The translations under genes were made by a program, and so were the position numbers. Positions 46,569 through 58,446 of a stretch of 64,000 nt of DNA are shown here, in pieces. This DNA is from Ulota crispa. Lineage: Eukaryota > Streptophyta > Bryopsida > Orthotrichales > Orthotrichaceae. Position 1 is the stretch's first letter; each line of letters opens with the position of its first letter. The notes under the pieces were generated by a model that was given only the letters and a program-made list of their open reading frames with translations, searched no databases and had not been told where the DNA came from. The stretch is taken from positions 15,130,501 through 15,194,500 of the forward strand of contig OY987244.1 of NCBI GenBank assembly GCA_963920765.1, given 5' to 3'.

Positions 46569-47990
46569 GTAATTCATACAAAATCTCTCAAGTAAAATAA
46601 CCCAAGAAATTTCTAAGTGGGGGTTCTTTCGGGGAAGGTCAAAGTCGTATAATGTTTTACAACTACGGTCACTTGTGAGGGGATTGTTTTGGTAACATTA
46701 GGAACAAGAGATTAAGAAACTCATCAACACCCAAATCAATTAGACATGTAGATTCTTATTCTATAAACACTCTCACTAAATAGGTCAATTGGACTAAATT
46801 TCCAATCTAAGTTATAATAAATTACAAAAGCAATAAGAGTAGCACTTATCAAATGCAATACTCCCAACAATCTTGTCCTCTTTCCTTCCTACTCCAGTCT
46901 TAGTCCTTTGTCACTTGTTTTATGTTTCCTTTATTATAATCATCACATGCATTAGTACAATCTACAATAACTATAAATCTCATAGAACATAGAAAGACCT
47001 ACATTTAATTATACTTAGAAGTAATTTTAGACTTACATTTAATTATACTTAGAAGTAATTTTATTCTAAGGGTGATCAATCCTATAAAAGAATTTTCACA
47101 CTTCTTTCTAACTAAGGAATTTCTTTGTCTATACTTCTAGGTCAATCTAGACCTTAACTTTCACTTATCCAAACTCAATAATGGATAGCACTAAATTAAT
47201 CTTCATAGTCTAGTTGACTATGTTTACTTTCAATCACATTCAATTCTCTTAAGTTGTTTTTACAAATTACAAACTTATACTACAATCATCATTCAACCAC
47301 TATTCTACATTCTTTTTATTTAATTTTATCATGTTCAGATTTTCATATCTTTACTATAGATGTCTTGTCGATTAGACTTTAATGCGGTTCTTTTTTATTC
47401 ATGTCTACAGTCTATTTGACAATGCTTCTATTTCACTATTCTTGGATTGATTTAAAGAATTACCAACATCATCAAAATCAGATTTTTAGTTTCAATCATA
47501 ATTATTATAATCCATTTCATTTTATTATGCTTCAAAAAAGATTTCTATTCTTGTCTTTATACTTATTTGTTTGATCAAATAGACATTTCAGAAAGTTGAA
47601 TTCAATACATAAACAATCAATTCAATACTTCAATTCATACATACAAAGAACAACCAAATTAATATCTTTCACTTTCATTCAAAGTTTGCAATTTACTAAA
47701 CAAGGTTTGAGAATTTCTAACTATGACATACACTCCTAATAGTGTAGACCATTTGACATTGTTCCTTCCTTATTTATATACCTTATGTCTTTTCTTCTAA
47801 AGGCACAACTTTTTATATCTAAGTCAATTAGACCATTTTAAGTTTGATCTAAGTTATGATGATCTTCTTCATATCTTTTCAATTTTCATTAGCAAAACAA
47901 AATGCATTCATACTAGGAAATGTTTTTAAAACAAAAAACTGTTTTTTTCACACTACAGGTTAACAAAAGCTTTGAATATAATATGCAAAA
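46569..47990. other. AT-rich intergenic stretch with a 34-bp tandem duplication
   Basis: At 46997-47063 the run ACATTTAATTATACTTAGAA and its continuation occur twice at 34-bp spacing. No gene seen. Confidence 0.4.
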
Positions 47991-47994
47991 ATGT

Positions 47995-48577
47995 TGGTGG
48001 GCTAGGACTTGTGCTCAAAGTTGGGTTTAGCAAAATGGTTGACCCAAACCATGAGTGGAGTCCCATCTTCCTTGGCCCAAAAACTTTTAAGAAATGTTGT
48101 TATAGAGATAATATGCAATGAACAAGGACACGGGACTTGGGACGCAATATGAAATGCTAACTAGCAACTTTTGACTCTCAATTAATCAAATTTTGAGATT
48201 TCATTGGGACGTGGAACATGAGACATAGTGTGAACCGCCCAAGGTCCTTGGTTTGAATGGTTGAGAGGTTGAAAATTGAGACGCTATTTCATAAAATCCC
48301 ATGCCCTAACACCCGAATCCCAATCATAAACTTTGACATGGCAAACTATTTTTCCAAAACTTGGCGCTATGAAATGGGACTTTATTCTAAGAGTTGAGTT
48401 ATGCCAATACAGGAACCCAACATGGGAGCCAATTCTAAAACTTCTTCGCTATACTGTAATAGATTCAAACGTTCTTTTTAATTTATGTTTTTATCATTTC
48501 CCAAATGATGTGGAAGTAAAAATGGGACATGTAATGTTGGGGTGTAGGATATTCAGCGAACCGCCCCTCATTTGCTG
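47995..48577. repeat. decayed AGGGGCGGTT-family MITEs
   Basis: Two degenerate units: about 47995-48240, ending GTGAACCGCCC and aligning with 35045-35160 plus 35527-35885, and about 48320-48577, ending GCGAACCGCCCCT and aligning with the right half of 21133-21450 (ACTTGGCGCTATGAAATGGG-type run). Confidence 0.5.
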
Positions 48578-49548
48578 CTGCGCTTTACAACTCAAAATTC
48601 TAAAAAGCTCAAGATTTTTTAGTCCATTGCAAAAAGCCATTTGCAATTCGTATTCCACATAGGATTCCAATTCGATTTCCACGTGATATTCCGATTTGAT
48701 TTCCAGTTATTTCAATTAGATTTTTGGTTGGGTCGACCCAACTGACCTTCCGGAATCTAACGGCCCAATGGGATCCATTTCCTCCCTTTATTCAAAGATG
48801 CCATTGGACGTACTCAATGTCTTTATGAAAATATCATTCCAGTTTCAGGACTGTTATCACCGCCCATACGGAACAATAAACAAAATATTTACTACTGTTT
48901 CTTCAGTACAAAGTACAGATAAATATAAAACCCTTTCCCCAAACAATTAAAAAACAAACGAACTCTTCAGTACGTATCTCTACAGACAACTTTTAAAATT
49001 CCCTAAGTTTTTGTGTCTTTTTAAAATAAAATAAATAATTCTTCATATCGTGCACGATGTATAAAACATAATATAATAAATATGAACGCATTTTTTATTG
49101 ACTTTTTTGTTTTATTGATACAGGGCTGCTGTTTTTTCAGAATATAGATGCACAATTGATTTTTTTTTAAATGTGCTTTTGGAAGTATTCTGCTATCCAA
49201 TTCCATGCACTTTAAACTAATCATTGAAACATTCTGTTTAAATGTTCATTATACTCTAAATTTAACATTTTATTAATTTGGTTGGTTTTAACCTTAAAAC
49301 ACATAGAACGATGGAAAAATAGAAAATGTAATGGTGAAACCGTCATTATGCTTTCTTAACTTTTAGATTGAGTTTTAAACCTTGAGATTTTGTGAGCGTC
49401 TTTTATTCATTCCTATGAAAATAACTAGAAAAGTGTAGTTTTCCTATCAGAATTCGCTCATAAAATAACGATTCTGATATTTAAAATTTGGAGATGAAAT
49501 CACAAATTATTATGCATTACAAAGCTCTTTATGATCCCGTTTCAATTT
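48578..49548. other. AT-rich intergenic stretch
   Basis: Nothing recognised. Confidence 0.35.
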
Positions 49549-50609
49549 TTTTCCCCAAGTGCCCAAGGCACCACATTGTGGTCTTGACAATTCTATAAAA
49601 CCCAACTAAACTTCTATTGTTAGTCTATTTTATTTATTAAATATTCTTCCTGAATTCTAGTTTTAGCATCAAAAAACCTATTTTGTAAGGGAATTGATAT
49701 GCGTACCACACCTTCTTAACTATCCTAGCACACCCCAGGATAAATTTTAGATTTGTACCATCAAAAAGCTGAATTTGAGAACTTGGAATTTAGATTTGGA
49801 CTCAGAGACCTGGATTTCATTTAGAACCATAAAAATTTGTTGTAATTGAACAACACCCAATGAAAAAGCTTAGCCCGGGGGAAAAGTATAACTTTTACTT
49901 TTGTTTATAAAAAAGGTAAGCATTTTCATTGGGTGTTGTTCAAGTATTACTTTTTTGTGATTCTAGACAAAATCACGGTTTCTGAGTTCAAATCTAAATT
50001 CCAAATTCTCAAATTCAACTTTTTGATGGTAGAAATCTAAAATTTACCCTGGGGTGTGGTGGGATAGTCAAGAAGGTGTGGTACACATATCAATTCCCAT
50101 TTTGTAAATGATTGATGTGACTTTTCTATTCAAGATTTTGTGCAAGGGTGTCCATTGCAATCTTGGCTTTTTTAGTGTTCAAAGCTCTTGGAAATGAGCC
50201 TCAAATTCACTAGACCTTGGAGATAAATTTACATGAGAAATTCACTTAAAAAAATTGTAAAGGAGGTTTTGAAAAGCTGTAAGTTGATTGGATTTATGTA
50301 TGTTATGTCCTTTGACCCCGTATTTTTCATGTGGTCATTTTCTTAAATTTGACACGTGAAAAGATGATTGAAAGACTTCAAGTCATATTCACAATTTTGA
50401 CACCCTCTTGATCAAACATTATAATTTTTCAATCCATAAATGAAATTGTTGTGTTTTCTTTTCCTATGTGACCTCTAATATATGCAGTTTGAACTTGTAT
50501 GGTTATAATTAAGAAAAAGACCAATATAATTTATCAAAATTTTAACTTTTTGTTCAACTTAAATCAAATTCCTAGAAGTTCAAAAGTGCCTTGGGCATTT
50601 AGGGGTTAA
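49549..50609. mobile_element. TTAA-flanked element, copy M (about 650-bp subfamily), split by a foldback element
   Basis: The left end is decayed (TTCCCCAAGTGCCCAAGGC). The right end on the minus strand is TTAACCCCTAAATGCCCAAG. Without the 410-bp insert and one 9-bp duplicate it is about 640 bp, and its interior follows copies B, E and L. Confidence 0.75.
49689..50098. mobile_element. long foldback element, copy 3, with 9-bp target duplication
   Basis: Ends GGGAATTGATATGCGTACC and its inverse, with arms of about 180 bp around a short centre. It is flanked on both sides by ATTTTGTAA (49680-49688 and 50099-50107), a perfect 9-bp duplication, the length typical of Mutator-type insertion. It interrupts copy M of the TTAA family. 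Confidence 0.9.
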
Positions 50610-50752
50610 AAGAGCATAAAGGTTTTTTGGTTTATGTACACACCTTTCATCATACCAATCATTTTAATGAAGTCTGTTTGTAAATAGTTATTTCCAAAAG
50701 TTACATTAAAAAAAACATTTTATTGTGCGCTATATATATTTGATGATTTTGG

Positions 50753-50754
<2 letters not shown>

Positions 50755-50829
<75 letters not shown>
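50755..50829. repeat. (AT)n microsatellite
   Basis: About 36 uninterrupted AT units. Confidence 0.95.
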
Positions 50830-50832
<3 letters not shown>

Positions 50833-52457
50833 ATTTAGCACTAAATTTGATAGGTTTTTTAGCCATTGACAACAAAACTCTTTCTATTTAGATACTTAGC
50901 ATTTTCAATTTAATCAAACGTGTACAAAAGCAATATCTATGTAGAAAATTTTAGGCCTAAATTTGACATTTTTTTTTCTGAAACTCGAATGAAAAAAACC
51001 TATATGAAAGCTTGCTTTATCGTTTGAAATTGAAACCAAGAAAGAAGCTTGTAAAAATTATCCAATAAATATCGTTTATTTATGGTTTTATACAATCAAA
51101 CGGTAAGAAATGGTCATACTGTACATAAACCGATTTTTGGCCAATTTATTTCATGAAAGTTAATTTATTGCTCTTTAATTGTATAATTGTATCACCACAA
51201 AGTAAACTTTCCCCTCATTGCCAAAATGTAGTTGATTTGGCCCCTTTATCTGCTTGAAATTCACATTAAGATGGAGGTGACCCGTACTGATAATAATGTG
51301 AACTTTAGATTACTCAATCAATAACTAGTACACTTTTGAACAATTAACTAACGTTTCTCAAATAATCACAGTTTAAGATTCTTATAACAAGGCAATCATG
51401 AAATTTGAAATGTGATTGAGCACAACTTAAATTTAAGATATGGCTTGACACAACATATTACATTGAGTTGATAGTCTTTTCCAATTTGCACATTTATAAA
51501 TAAACTAGTTCCTAAAGGTTTTTGAAGTTTGAAAGTCCGTCTTTTTTTAAATGACGTAAGGAAACGTCAAACGTAATGACGTGTGAGTAATATATGCTAA
51601 TTTGAAATTTTCATCATAATATAAGCTTATGTATGATTGATTACACCGTAGCTATTATCAATAATGATTGTCTTAACCTTGATACCAAATATTAATTAGA
51701 ATTCCCTATAAATTTGTTGAAACAAAAACAGCTATGCTAAATTTGAAATATCTGGAATAGATCGGAAATGTAACAATAGTATTGCAATGGTTTTATATAG
51801 TTTTAGTTATTAAGATCTATGATTATTGGTATTTTGAATCTTAATTCAAATTATCAGTCAATTCAATCAAATTTCTATAAGAATCTATTTTCATAATTCT
51901 AGTAAAGCATGTCTTTTAGCAAATTCAGATTCAATTACTGTACAAAAGCATATCTGTTTTAGCAATTTTGGAGAAAATTATTGCATTGAAAATATGATTA
52001 TGGTTGTAGGGAGTAGAAGTTTGAAGTCATCCAACATCTGAAAGGAATTGGTTGTTATTGCCGCAAAGGATTTGGTTATTATTGACACAAAGGAGTTGGC
52101 TTTTGCTGAATTAAAAATTTATCCACAGGCATTTCATCATGTGCAAGAAAGCTTCAAGCCTTGTTTAAATTTTGTGGAACTAAGTCAACATTGTTAGTAA
52201 CTTCTGGTTGATTGTATCTTTGAGTGCATAGTTTGCCATGCTTGCGCAGTTTGTTATTATAATTTTCAGTTTGTTACCAATCGGAGATTTTTCATAGTGC
52301 AAAAGCAAAAAGTAAACCTTTACATATATCAACAATGTGCTATTTGTAAAAGTAAAAGTAGTATTTGTTGATATTGTTGACTTTGTTCGTCCTTGCTTAT
52401 ATGAGGGGTAAAGAAAGATTGAAGGTGAGTTAAAATATTCTTTGGCCACTTGATCGT
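50830..52457. other. AT-rich intergenic stretch
   Basis: Nothing recognised. Confidence 0.35.
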
Positions 52458-52777
52458 TTAGAGCATCTCCACCGGTGGCTCTGGCTCGTTCAAAGTGGAT
52501 GAAAAGTAGCTAGGTCCCTCTCAGGCCTCTCTCAAACTCTCTTATTTGGCTAGTCTAGCAAGTCACTCTCCAAATCACTATTCATGTACTATTCATCTTA
52601 CGTTTAGTGAGCTTTATTCTCTACTTCCCTAAATAAGTGGTCAACTACTTATTTCTGGGGTGTGTTTGAGTGCAAAGCCACCTTTTCAAAGAGCATGGGT
52701 GGAGATTGAGAGCCTTCATGCCTCGTCAAACCTAATGGAAAAATTTGAGCGAGTTTGGACCGGTGAAGATGCTCTTA
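52458..52777. mobile_element. TTA-flanked MITE, GAGCATCTCCAC ends, copy 1
   Basis: Ends GAGCATCTCCACCGG and CCGGTGAAGATGCTC, flanked by TTA on both sides, a PIF/Harbinger-type 3-bp duplication. Such GAGCATCTCCA ends are widespread in plant genomes. A TTAA-family element begins in its right TTA. Confidence 0.7.
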
Positions 52778-53151
52778 CCCCTTAAAGGAGGGATGGGTCA
52801 CCGTGGCTTGCTTTGCTTGTAGCAGTCTATAGTGTTTTTGGACATGGGCACCACTAGTATTACCTCAAAAAGTTGGAAAAGTTGATAATGCAAGCTGATC
52901 ACATGAGATCCCATGAAAATTGCAATAAGGGCAACTTGGGACCTAACATAGTGATTTTGAATTTTCTCACAACTTGAGGCATCTAAAAATATGAGTGTAT
53001 TTGATGATGTTTTTTTTGCCTTCCATGATGCACTACGTGTTTATGATCACTTTTGAAGAAAAATCAGACAAAAAACAGTTTTTCTGTGGGCTGCATGATC
53101 TTTTTTCGGAGCCACAGGACGATTTTTGCCCTCCTGACGTTTAGAGGTTAA
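52775..53151. mobile_element. TTAA-flanked element, copy N
   Basis: Starts TTACCCCTTAAAGGAGGG and its right end on the minus strand is TTAACCTCTAAACGTCAGGA. 377 bp. The left TTAA is altered, and it overlaps the TTA of the MITE before it. Confidence 0.55.
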
Positions 53152-55130
53152 ATCCTATTCTTAAATTTTGCTTGCATTGTTATAAATGCACTTAGAGCAT
53201 CTACACTTTCAGTTCATGAGCATTCATGTCATCAAAGGCTTTACCATGCCCTACACAAAGCACACACTATCAGTGTTGAATTTTGCTACGCTGTAGCAAC
53301 AATTACAACAAAAAATTATTACTCCAAAATCTTGTCAAGAAGATAATTTTTGTCCACATGTACAAATCCAATGTTGTTTTGAATCCTAATAGAAGCAGCT
53401 AGGAAACAAGTGAGAACAAACTGAAGTGATGACAACTATTCATGAAATTTTTACCTTTTGCAGTCATAGCCATTTTCATAACAATTTTTTTCTCCATTCC
53501 AAATTTTCTTTCTAATGTGATCAAAGTGGGCCAACTTGATATTTGGAAGTACAATGGCAAGGGAATGGCAAAGGATTAAAGTTTAAGCCAAAAACTCCCA
53601 ACTTGGCTTGGTCTAGCACACAGCTATGGATTTCCTCTTAATTCTAATGAAGCTAGCACTTTAGCAAAACTTACACTTATTTTACAATTAGCAAGATTTT
53701 TTAATAAAGGCCGATAGCCTAATTTCTTCTTGATCCATCTTGTATGGGACTTCCTATTTATTAAAATTAATATCACAAGCTATACAAATGGAATACAGGT
53801 GGCTTTAATGAGAGATTCTATTTTTGATTGTTCATAAAGGCTTGGTATATTATACATACATAAGTGTAGATTTATAGTTGAATAGTTAAAATTTCACCTA
53901 TCATAAAACATTAACCATTGAAAATCTATTACCACCAATAGGCACTAGGGGCACCAAGTACATTGTCAAAACTTAGTGCTTGATAACCATTTATATACGA
54001 GATTTTGACACTATAAAAAGTTTGATATTTTGGCTTAGTGCTTGAACTCCAAGTTTTTTACTAGTGTATAGTAAGTTTAAGTTTGAAATTTTAATTTAGT
54101 ATTTATATCCAAAACTCCTTATTTAGTCATGTGTAAAAGAAGATGATAAAATTGACTATATCAAAAACATGACATAGTTTTACTTTTATCCTTGTTCAAA
54201 TTATAAATTGGAAGCCATTCATCCAATATTTTAGTTCCAGAGGAGAACAAGAGATGCATGCACAACATTGTCAATGTAGAGCATTTTCAATGGATCAGCA
54301 CAGTTCCAAGGGCGGCAGGTGGTGAAATACCATCCAACCTTCCAACTTGGTCCATTGTGCACCCAATATCTCAAATTTAGATGCTCGCAGTTGGCCATTG
54401 CAAAATGGACAAAATGGTCCACATGTGCACAGCCATCTACTAAATCTGGTGTTTTAGCACATACCATCCAAATATTGGCTTGGCTAACATGCGTTTCACA
54501 TAGGGAATTAGTGCTTTTATCTATTTTTCATCCAAATTTTGTTAGAGCATCCTAAATGGGCCAATAATAAGCTTCAAAGGCATGACAAGGAGTGGGTGGG
54601 CGTAATGTTTTTTTCTTAGCAAATATTTGCCTTAAATTTACATCAAACTAATGCTAGTCACCATTACACTAAGAAATTTGGGTGAAAAAGTGGATGAAAT
54701 TGCCACCTCCTAATTTCCACAAATATCAAGTTTCCCAAATTTTGGATGAAAATAGCTTAACTTATTGGATGAACATGCACAAATCATTCCTTCATTTCAA
54801 ATTTAGCCAATTTTGGCTTACATGTGTACATTCTGGTGTGCTGTTTGCACTAACTTGCCCACACCAAAAAATTAACCCTAGGTGGGGGGATTGGGGGTGA
54901 GACTTGCAAACTAAAAATGAAGTCCCATGCAAGCATTATGCAACCTGGTTTCTCTGCGGCCTTGGCATGTTGACCCACGTTGATACTTCTAATGCACTTT
55001 AAAGAACCCAAAAACACGCTAGGTACACGTGTCGGTAATGCTTCAAGAGTCATTTGAGTATATGACCAACTCTTCGTGCAAGATATCTCCTCATCTTCAT
55101 TACATCATCCGCACCCACATCTTCATTTCA
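53152..55130. other. intergenic stretch
   Basis: Nothing recognised; short open frames near 54231-54555 overlap on both strands and lack any motif. Confidence 0.35.
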
Positions 55131-55425
55131 CTAAATATTGCATTTAGGTTGGGTTTCCTTCCTTTTGAAAGTTACCTTTTGACTCATCCTTGGCCACTGG
55201 GAGGTGCATGCAACTATTTGGATTTTAGAATTTCATATGATCTATGACATGGGTGTTACTAGTTTGCTTTTTTGTAAATTCATTGTTGTTGTTCGGCCCT
55301 TTAAAAATAGTTTATTATAGAGATTATTGCTAGAAATTACTATTGTACTAGTAAGTATTTTAAATAGTGTAAAATATAAAGAAATTAGTGTGGAGCAATC
55401 TAAACATAATATTTAGTGTAGAGCA
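55131..55425. repeat. dispersed repeat shared with 44216-44520, copy 2
   Basis: Same landmarks as copy 1, more diverged, same orientation. Confidence 0.6.
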
Positions 55426-55749
55426 TTTGTACCCACACACGTTCAAGGCCTTGCACATGCAATATTTGGATGATAAATGCTCAAGGTCCCATGCAAAATG
55501 TTCTCTTGACACTCAAACTTAGCGTGTCAACTATCAAGCAATGGCCCTTGAAATTGCTATTCATCCTAAGTTTAGTGAGCTCTATCTTCTATATTGCACT
55601 TGATGATTAATCAATAGATTGCTTGTGGATCTTGCTTGAAGAGCAAGGATGCGGGACAAGAATTTTGAGGGCTTTCCAAAAGTAGACCCAAACTTTTAGC
55701 ACGTTAGCAATTGCGTGCAAGAGTGCAAATGCTTTTAGCGATTATCACA

Positions 55750-56160
55750 CCTTTTTCACCCCATTCTCAATCTTCAAAGATTGAGGATGTGTCAATCTCT
55801 CCTTGATTTTTAAACACTTTGTTCTCTAAAAATTGAGAAATATTTCATTTCACCTCCGGTGAAGAATGAGGTGACAAAATCTCCATTTGCAAAGTTTTCA
55901 CCCTCACTTGTCTCTTTTTCACCCTTGTTAGTCTTTCTTCAATTGTCATTTTCCCTTTTTAGCCCTGTTTTTGTGATTGCTCCTCTTGCATTCAAGATTG
56001 CTTATCCTGTTTTTAATCATTCTTCATTCTCCACCACCCACAAAAGAGAAGTCACACTTTCTTCATGGATAAATACTCACATTGACTCTTATTTCTACTC
56101 CTCAACTTTTCATTCTCTTCATAGAAGTTTCAGTATCAAAAAAGGTGTGACTACCCTATT
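55750..56160. repeat. AGTCAC-family element, approximate ends
   Basis: Right end AAGGTGTGACTACCCTATT is the family end. The body (CACCCCATTCTCAATCTTCA; CATTCTTCATTCTCC) is the inverse of sequence in 61560-61870. Confidence 0.45.
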
Positions 56161-56215
56161 GATTATTTGCATCACTAGCTTTCTCAAACTTTCAGAGAAT
56201 CTCTTATATGGGGTT

Positions 56216-56521
56216 TAGAGCATCTCCACAAGTCTGGACTCTCTCAAAGTTTTCCAATTTATTTTGGCTAGCACTCAAGCCCCTTGATCTCCACCCATGC
56301 TTTCAACAATGTGACCTTGCACTCCAACACGCCCCATAAATAATTAGTTAACCACTTATCAAGGAAGGTAGAGGATAAAGTTCACTAAACATAAAATGAA
56401 TGGTGTATTGGAGGACCCTTACTAGACATGGTAGGATAAAGTGTCTTGAGAGGGTTTTGAGAGGAGCCTCAATATTTTTCATCCACTTTGAGTGTGTTTG
56501 AGCCACAAGTGGAGATGCCCG
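56216..56521. mobile_element. MITE, GAGCATCTCCAC ends, copy 2
   Basis: Left TTTAGAGCATCTCCACAAG, right end on the minus strand GGGCATCTCCACTTGTGG. The body shares TAAGTGG/CCACTTA and TTTAGTGAGC-type runs with copy 1. Confidence 0.6.
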
Positions 56522-57282
56522 TAAGGCACCATCAATCCAGCACTAGGAATGGGGCGGCAAAAATATTGTTATTTTTGATTGATGTATAATTAGATTTTGA
56601 GATTACTTTCATTAGAAGCGTATACAAAAACTTGTCAAACAAATAAATGACATATGGTATTGGAAATTGGACAATCCAAATAACGTCCATTGAAAAATAG
56701 CTAAAGGACAAACAAAATGGCAAACCATGCCTAATAAAGAAAATTCAAGGTAGGAGCACCCCAAATTCTAATATTTTGGGGTGCCACTACCTTGGATTTT
56801 CTTTATTAGGCACAATTTGCCATGTAACGCGTTATTCATTAAATTGGGAAAAACTATACATTTTGGGACTTTCAAGAATTCAAGTGATCACCTGAATTCC
56901 AGCTCACAGCGTTTTTTTTGTACACATGTCCTCACTAGAGAGGAGGAATTTGTGAGGGAAAAAATCTTAGTGGCTCAAATTGTATTTGATACCTTTGAAT
57001 CTGGTTTGAAGTAACTTTTTGGGTTTCAGGTGAAATACAAAATGGTACCTACGTTTTTCCCAATTTAACAAATAACACGTTGACGTTGTTTGCCCTTTAG
57101 CTATTTTTCAATGGACGTTATTTGGATTGTCCAATTTCCAATACCATATGTCATTTTATTTGTTTGACAAGTTTTTGTATACGCTTCCAAGGATAGTAAT
57201 CTCACTTTCTAATTATACACCAATCAAAAAATAGCGGTGTTTTTGCCACCCCATTCCCAGTGCTGGAATAATGATGCCCTTA
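56522..57282. mobile_element. large composite palindrome (foldback with nested elements)
   Basis: Outer arms at about 56525-56712 and 57085-57279 are inverted copies (for example TTGGACAATCCAAATAACGT on the left and its inverse on the right). The centre holds a hairpin at 56717-56822 with AGCACCCCAAA / TTTGGGGTGCC at its tip, then the element at 56828-57078. TTA-type flanks join it to MITEs on both sides. Confidence 0.75.
56828..57078. repeat. ATTGGGAAAAA-family element nested in the palindrome
   Basis: Ends CGCGTTATTCATTAAATTGG and inverse CAATTTAACAAATAACACG. The interior matches 43861-44110. Confidence 0.65.
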
Positions 57283-57671
57283 GAGTATCTCCACCAGACT
57301 AGGCAACTAGAGACTCACTGGAGCTCGTTGCTGCGTGAGGAGGCAAATGTGACTGAGCCCGTGTCCAGATCCCCACTAGTACAAACACGCTAGGCTTCAA
57401 GAGTGGGAGTTCGGGCCTAGAAAGAGTGTCTTGTCAAATCACTTTCTCCCAACATTGCGTCGTCACGCACGCACTTTCAAGTAAACATCGAAAGTTCAGC
57501 ACACTTCATAAGTCTTCAAACCTAAGAGCTCCCCATCCCCAGAAGCTTGCTTGGCAAGACCGATGAGTTTTTTGAGCGGGACAAGGCACCAATAGAGATC
57601 GGAAATTCCAAAAGTGCCTTCCGGGCTCGCCATCCTCTGACTGGAGTCAGCCGCCGGTGGAGATGCTCTTA
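57280..57671. mobile_element. TTA-flanked MITE, GAGTATCTCCACC ends, with GC-rich interior
   Basis: Ends GAGTATCTCCACCAGAC and, on the minus strand, GAGCATCTCCACCGGCGG, each flanked by TTA. The interior is GC-richer than the other copies and holds a minus-strand open frame with coding-like composition (contains FGISDLYWCLVPLKKLIGL). It may include captured host sequence, or this may be chance. Confidence 0.65.
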
Positions 57672-57905
57672 GTTCCGGCAACGCACTGGGACGCAAAGGC
57701 AGGCACTGGAAACGGCTCGCGGTAAGATCAGTAGAAGTACCGATGCCGGCCTAATGTGCCGGTCTCCATTGGAGTTGCTCGTAGTCTGAAGTCAGCCATC
57801 GGCAAAATGGGGTAAGAATCTGGCCAGAAGCTCCTTCAAGAAGATCAGCTGAGGCTTTGAAGTTAAAGTATTAAACCTTACAGTTGACTTTTTATTTCAA
57901 ATGAA

Positions 57906-58233
57906 TAGGGGGCTTCAAACTTAAACTTTTGCAAGTGACTCATGTTGCGGTTCACCTCTGTGAATCCACTAGTGAATTGTGATATGATTCACCTTTGGAC
58001 TTCACTCCTAACTTGATTCACGTGGGGAGTGAATTTCAGAAACCCACTTTTGTGGTTTCCAGGGACTCATGCACCTGTGTCCTCAAATTTTGAAATTTCT
58101 TTCGCAGAAACTTCCGCAAACTTACGGGTGCCTGAGACTTTGCACATATTAGGCAACGAAAACAATTCACTGGTGAGCGGAGATCCTTTGAAGTGAGAAG
58201 TTCAAAGGCCAGATTTTATGTTTGAAGCCCCCT
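57906..58233. repeat. MITE with GGGGCTTCAAAC ends, copy 2
   Basis: Left AGGGGGCTTCAAACTTAAA, right TTTGAAGCCCCCT. Opposite orientation to 31660-31985. Confidence 0.7.
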
Positions 58234-58248
58234 AATGCAAAGTGTCAG

Positions 58249-58446
58249 GCCCGTCACATGCTCCGCGAACTCCATGGACCAAAGTTCACCAAACTCACCG
58301 AAGGTTTCGTGACGAAATGGAAGGACGCCATTAAATTGGTCCATGACAATCCGGAAATGCCCAGGGATACGGCTCATGCTGAAAAGCCTGAAATCTGCAG
58401 GAGGATGACCTTCACAGCTCCACTCAAGAACTCATCTGCAGCATGA
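58249..58446 (+). CDS. possible terminal exon, unrecognised
   Basis: After a GTGTCAG acceptor the frame is open for 65 codons to a TGA, with coding-like residues (RHMLRELHGPKFTKL, FVTKWKDAIKLVHDNPEM). I do not recognise a family. It starts just after the MITE at 57906-58233, and no upstream exon is found, so it may be the tail of a disrupted gene. Confidence 0.3.
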   Translation, partial: ARHMLRELHGPKFTKLTEGFVTKWKDAIKLVHDNPEMPRDTAHAEKPEICRRMTFTAPLKNSSAA

